Positions 60,690 to 64,000 of a stretch of DNA of 64,000 nucleotides are shown here, piece by piece (position 1 is the first letter of the stretch; every line of letters starts with the position of its first letter). The stretch covers positions 62,001-126,000 of the forward strand of contig JACKOY010000006.1 in the NCBI GenBank assembly GCA_024233935.1. The letters run 5' to 3'. This DNA comes from Spirochaetales bacterium (lineage in GTDB: Bacteria; Spirochaetota; Leptospiria; Leptospirales; Leptonemataceae). The notes beneath the pieces were generated by a model that saw only the letters and a list, made by a program, of their open reading frames with translations, did no database searches and was not told the origin of the DNA. Position numbers and translations under genes: made by a program.

Positions 60690-61616
60690 ATGAAGATAGA
60701 CCGATTTTTATTACCGTTCGTGGTCTTCGGGCTCCTGGCCGTGCCGGGGCCCCTGCTGGCAGAGGTGATCCTGCTACGCGGCGGCGAATTCGTAAACGGC
60801 ACAATTGTTTCGGAAAGCACCCACCAGATCGTTGTCGACGTGGATGGCGCGCGGCGTACGATCCCGCGCTCTACGATTCAACGTATTCTCTATCTGGATG
60901 GCGAAGGGCCGCCGGACCCCGCCGCCGAGCAGGCCCGACGGGCCGAGCGGGTCCAGGAGCTTCGAGCCGAACGGGAGCGGATCGATCGAGAACTGGAAAC
61001 CCTGGGGGAAAGCACTGATTCCGGCGAAGAGCAGAGTTTTTTCGCGGACCTGTTTGGAAGCGATGACGATTCCGCGGCAGACGAAGCCGGGCAGGGTGAT
61101 GCCCAGGCCGACGGGGCGGAGGGTTCGCCCTGGCCCTACGTCTGGCGAAGCGCGGTCCTGCCGGGCTGGGGACAGATTGAGCGCGGTGATACCTGGCGTG
61201 GTCGCATCTACTTTGGAGCGACCCTGCTCTCCGGCTTGTACTTTTATCAAACACATCGTAGTTATGTAAGCGCTGCCGACGCTTACGATGCGAACGCGGA
61301 TTTCTCGATCGCTGCGATTGCCTCGCGCAATCTGGGCGCCCAGGCTTTTGCGATTCTCGAAGAAGACCGTCTGTTTAACGAACGAAGCAGCGCCGGAGAG
61401 GCGCGCTTTCGGGCTTCGATTCTGTTTCTTTCGCTCTATTTCGTAAACCTTTTGGATGCGTATTCCTTTTCGCTGGGAACTCCGTCGCCCGCACCGACGA
61501 ACGATGCGGATGCACAAACCGGATGGCATCTGCGCATTCTGCCGGAAGCCCGAGATAGGCTTGGCTTGCGGAATTCAAACGAGCGTTACACGATCGGTTT
61601 TGGCACGCACTTATAG
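60690..61616 (+). CDS. Envelope protein with SPOR-like N-module and DUF5683-like domain
   Basis: A 308-residue exported protein. Signal peptide LLPFVVFGLLAVPGPLLA; a small beta domain (about 25-72, EVILLRGGEFVNGTI, TIPRSTIQRILYLDG); a charged coiled/acidic linker (75-140); and a membrane-associated C-terminal part beginning WRSAVLPGWGQIERGDTWRG, the start typical of DUF5683-type domains, with three hydrophobic segments. The N-module matches the C-terminal module of the FecR-like protein upstream. The function is unknown; the SPOR comparison is only by size and strand pattern. Confidence 0.7.
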   Translation: MKIDRFLLPFVVFGLLAVPGPLLAEVILLRGGEFVNGTIVSESTHQIVVDVDGARRTIPRSTIQRILYLDGEGPPDPAAEQARRAERVQELRAERERIDRELETLGESTDSGEEQSFFADLFGSDDDSAADEAGQGDAQADGAEGSPWPYVWRSAVLPGWGQIERGDTWRGRIYFGATLLSGLYFYQTHRSYVSAADAYDANADFSIAAIASRNLGAQAFAILEEDRLFNERSSAGEARFRASILFLSLYFVNLLDAYSFSLGTPSPAPTNDADAQTGWHLRILPEARDRLGLRNSNERYTIGFGTHL

Positions 61617-61638
61617 TAGTAATCAGGAGAGAGCAAAC

Positions 61639-62145
61639 ATGAAGACACTAAACACCATACTTACGACCGTCGCCTTCTCGATGCTGGCGCTGGGCTGCGG
61701 CTACGCCAAAGACCGAACCGCCGGTAGCGGCGATGATATTCGCAGCCTTTTGGTCCTCAATTTCCTGGGGCAGACCGTGAGTCCCAGCAGCACGGCCGTG
61801 GTCGGCATGTACTGCGGCTCGACCGCCAGTCTGACCGGCGCCGCCGGCGGGTACTCAACGTTGCGGACTTTGTGCCGGTCGGCCTGCGGCACGACGACGG
61901 CGCATGTGTGCACGGCGCATGAGCTACTCATGACGGTGCAATTCGCTTCTCTTCCGGCTGCGGCACATTGGTACTCCAGTTACGTAGCCACTCCGCTTCC
62001 AGCCGACGATTGCCAGAACTGGACCACCAGTGGCGGAGCTAGTAACGGACCAATCATTGCGGCCACGACTGGAATTCCCAGCGCGGGAACCTGCGCAAAT
62101 TCCCGACCCTTCGCCTGCTGCGATTTCATGACCATTACGCAGTAG
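61639..62145 (+). CDS. Cys-rich lipoprotein, unknown
   Basis: A 168-residue protein preceded by a strong ribosome-binding site (aggaga). The signal peptide (ILTTVAFSMLALGC) ends in a lipobox with the Cys at 20. The mature part contains about nine more Cys (GMYCGSTAS, LCRSACGTT, HVCTAHE, DDCQNW, TCANSRPFACCDF) and WYSSYVATPLPADDC. The C-terminal Cys/Trp pattern is reminiscent of leptospiral C-type-lectin-like DUF1554 proteins, a weak resemblance. It is probably surface exposed. It follows the preceding gene by 22 bp. Confidence 0.75.
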   Translation: MKTLNTILTTVAFSMLALGCGYAKDRTAGSGDDIRSLLVLNFLGQTVSPSSTAVVGMYCGSTASLTGAAGGYSTLRTLCRSACGTTTAHVCTAHELLMTVQFASLPAAAHWYSSYVATPLPADDCQNWTTSGGASNGPIIAATTGIPSAGTCANSRPFACCDFMTITQ

Positions 62146-62300
62146 GCCTGAATGGGGGCGAATAGGCGCAGGGCCTGAGAGCCACCAGGATGCTGCAAAA
62201 AGGTAGCGACACTCGCATTCGGATTGCTTGTGACCCCGCTAAATAGCGAGTCGTTGCGACCGGGGCGGCATCGTGTCGTTTCTCTGGCTCGGCGCAGATG

Positions 62301-64000
62301 CTATTGAGCTACCGCTTCTTTTTCCGAATCTCCACCCATGACTTCCCGGTGCCGGACCAGTACCGGGTCGTCGGGCAAGTCCGATAGCGCGGCCTTGATG
62401 GCCGTGAGGGCCCCCTTTCGATCGCCGTTTTCCAGGGCCGCAAAGGCGGCTTCCAGGTGCGGCGCCGTTTTCGCCTTGAGCAGTCGCAGACGCGGTTCGT
62501 CCGCATCGTAGACCTCGTAGATGCGCACCAGGTTGACCTTGCCTTTGACGGCGACCCGATCCACGAAACGAATCTGGAAATTTTCGGGGGCCTTCAGCGC
62601 GCGAAAGGTATCTTCGCTGATCAAAAGGGGCACGCCGTACTCTTTGGTCAGGTTTTCCAGGCGCGAAGCCAGATTCACAGCGTCGCTGATTACGGTGCCT
62701 TCCATGCGGTGTGTTTCGCCGATCGTACCCAGCATCATGTCGCCGGTATGAATGCCGATTCCGATGCGCACACTCTGTCGGGTCCCGGTTCGGTGCTCCT
62801 CGTTGTACTCTTTGAGCCGGCTCAGCATCAGCACTCCGGCGCTCACGGCATGGTCTACATCGCCATCGAACAGGGCCATGATGGCATCGCCAATGTACTT
62901 GTCTATGAAGCCGCCGTGCCGACGAATCACCGGGCCCATGCTGCTCAGATACGAATTGATAAACGAAAAGCTCTCCTCGGGCGTCATGGTTTCGGAAAGC
63001 GTCGTGAACGAGCGAATGTCTGAAAAAAGCACCGTCATGCGCGTACGCCGGTGTTCTCCCAGGCGGATATCGGCTACACTGCGAATATCCAGGTGCTTCA
63101 GGAATTCGATCGGCACAAAGCGCTCGAAGGCGCGATTCAGAACGGCCAGCTGCTTGTTGGCGCTCTCAAGAGACCAACTCGATATCTGAAGCTTGAGAAT
63201 CACCAGCACCACGTACAGCAAAACGGCCCCCGCAAAGGCGAACAACAGCAGATTATAGATCCCGGCCCGATACGATTGCGCCACGTGATCGGCGCCGTAA
63301 GCCGCGATCATTTCTTCGGCCAATCCTGCATCGCCGCCAAGCACCACTTCAGAAACGAGCTGGTCCACTTCCTTTTTGCGGGTCAGAATGTTTTCAATGT
63401 GTCGGTCAAATATGCGTGCTTCCCGTCCGACCGCGCCACCGCCGGCAATCAGAGGCGCAACGGAAGCGCCCCTTCTTCTTTCGATGCTGCGTGCGAGCTC
63501 CGCATCGTCGTTGACATTGTAAATGAGTACGTCTCGCAAAAGCGCGCCGGAGATGCCCGCGCTGCCGTAACCGGAGGCCTGGTCCAGACGCACCGCTGAA
63601 AGCGAAAGGTACTGCAGGGAGTTCCGCAAGATGGAATTTGCCGACTTGAATCGATCGATCGCGGACTTTTGTCGCAAAAAACTCTCCGAGTACTTCTGGA
63701 AGGAGTCCTGAAATTCAGGACCGGTGTGCAGTCGGTTTGCCTCCAGAAGATGTGCGATCTGTGAGAGCGCGCTCTGTATGCCGTCCACCGAGCCATTCAG
63801 CGGATCATAGGTCCGGTCGAGATAGTAACGCGAACGCAGCAAGTTCTGCTTCAGGCTCGAATCGTTTTCACGCACCGCACGCAATGCCCGGTCCATTTTT
63901 TCATGTGCGTCCAGGTCGATGGCGCGGGCGTTCCAGTAGAGAACTGCAAGTACTGCAGCCGCAAGAATCCAGAGCAGCGGGCGCAGGCGCGCAAAAGTAA
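62301..64000 (-). CDS. Membrane class III adenylate cyclase (5' end outside window)
   Basis: The frame is open to the window end, so the start is missing; at least 566 residues are visible. An N-terminal membrane helix (LLWILAAAVLAVLYW) is followed by an extracytoplasmic helical domain of about 230 residues beginning NARAIDLDAHEKMDRALR and resembling the DAHL sensor, a second helix (LLLFAFAGAVLLYVVLVIL) and a class III cyclase. The catalytic domain has LFSDIRSFTTLSE and GGFIDKYIGDAIMALF, whose Lys and Asp fit an adenylate cyclase, and GTVISDAVNLASRLENL. A C-terminal helical tail ends the protein. It may supply cAMP for the channel at 15627. Confidence 0.88.
   Translation of the reverse strand, partial: TFARLRPLLWILAAAVLAVLYWNARAIDLDAHEKMDRALRAVRENDSSLKQNLLRSRYYLDRTYDPLNGSVDGIQSALSQIAHLLEANRLHTGPEFQDSFQKYSESFLRQKSAIDRFKSANSILRNSLQYLSLSAVRLDQASGYGSAGISGALLRDVLIYNVNDDAELARSIERRRGASVAPLIAGGGAVGREARIFDRHIENILTRKKEVDQLVSEVVLGGDAGLAEEMIAAYGADHVAQSYRAGIYNLLLFAFAGAVLLYVVLVILKLQISSWSLESANKQLAVLNRAFERFVPIEFLKHLDIRSVADIRLGEHRRTRMTVLFSDIRSFTTLSETMTPEESFSFINSYLSSMGPVIRRHGGFIDKYIGDAIMALFDGDVDHAVSAGVLMLSRLKEYNEEHRTGTRQSVRIGIGIHTGDMMLGTIGETHRMEGTVISDAVNLASRLENLTKEYGVPLLISEDTFRALKAPENFQIRFVDRVAVKGKVNLVRIYEVYDADEPRLRLLKAKTAPHLEAAFAALENGDRKGALTAIKAALSDLPDDPVLVRHREVMGGDSEKEAVAQ

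Overview
The window is high-GC and densely coded, and its gene content fits a free-living or environmental Gram-negative bacterium. The best guess is a spirochaete of the Leptospira lineage. No rRNA or marker gene in the window proves this. The inference rests on an SthK/LliK-type cyclic-nucleotide-gated potassium channel, many short-lipobox lipoproteins, several MBOAT plus SGNH pairs, FecR and TPR lipoproteins, a SpoIIE-type phosphatase and a membrane class III cyclase. All of these are frequent in Leptospira-like genomes. There is no prophage, no intact insertion sequence and no CRISPR array. The only clear RNA gene is a tRNA-Pro(CGG).

Layout. 1-2735: the end of an unknown gene, two gene-poor GC-rich stretches (482-1650 and 2035-2735) and a small basic protein. 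2736-10008: a zinc-ribbon protein, an MBOAT acyltransferase, a rubrerythrin / Fe-S oxidoreductase / DUF3501 module, and a translationally coupled pair of trypsin-fold PDZ proteins of which only the first keeps its catalytic triad. 10018-13367: a beta-barrel protein diverging from a papain-fold protein without catalytic residues. 13468-17981: an ion-signalling block holding an unknown protein, a voltage-sensor/HAMP hybrid, a cyclic-nucleotide-gated channel and a cation/Ca2+ exchanger. 18000-22286: an SGNH protein, glycerate kinase, a small membrane protein, an MBL hydrolase and the tRNA. 22462-30646: a FecR lipoprotein, then a probable envelope operon (PEGA lipoprotein, giant TPR/propeller lipoprotein, HAMP-only protein, HEAT protein) ending in a 24-bp tandem repeat. 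30779-36491: an NAD-kinase-like protein and a UbiE/MenG methyltransferase on the minus strand, then a large unknown protein, pyruvate kinase and PgpA.

36512-43466: a minus-strand cassette of two MBOAT-SGNH pairs, a small lipoprotein and a GT4 glycosyltransferase, probably for surface glycan synthesis and O-acylation. 43520-49769: a LOG-family protein, a second large unknown protein, a DPPR-synthase-like prenyltransferase, an MscS channel and a DUF2452 protein. 50152-53117: a self-regulated alkane-oxidation cassette (TetR regulator with two operator-like palindromes, AlkB hydroxylase, ferredoxin-NAD(P)H reductase). 53245-57451: a hemolysin-III protein, a PAS/SpoIIE phosphatase and a secreted lipase. 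57604-60015: a small haem-c lipoprotein and an ECF sigma / FecR-like anti-sigma pair. 60025-60571: thirty copies of an 18-bp repeat. 60690-64000: two envelope proteins and a membrane adenylate cyclase that runs off the end.

How the parts may fit together. A membrane cyclase, a cyclic-nucleotide-gated channel and an exchanger suggest second-messenger control of ion flux. AlkB, its reductase and the lipase suggest growth on hydrocarbons or lipids. The MBOAT/SGNH/GT genes suggest surface modification. The strongest candidates for undescribed biology are the voltage-sensor/HAMP protein next to the channel, the two catalytically dead protease-fold proteins, and a short palindromic motif (TAATGYGRCATAA) found in three separate intergenic regions.
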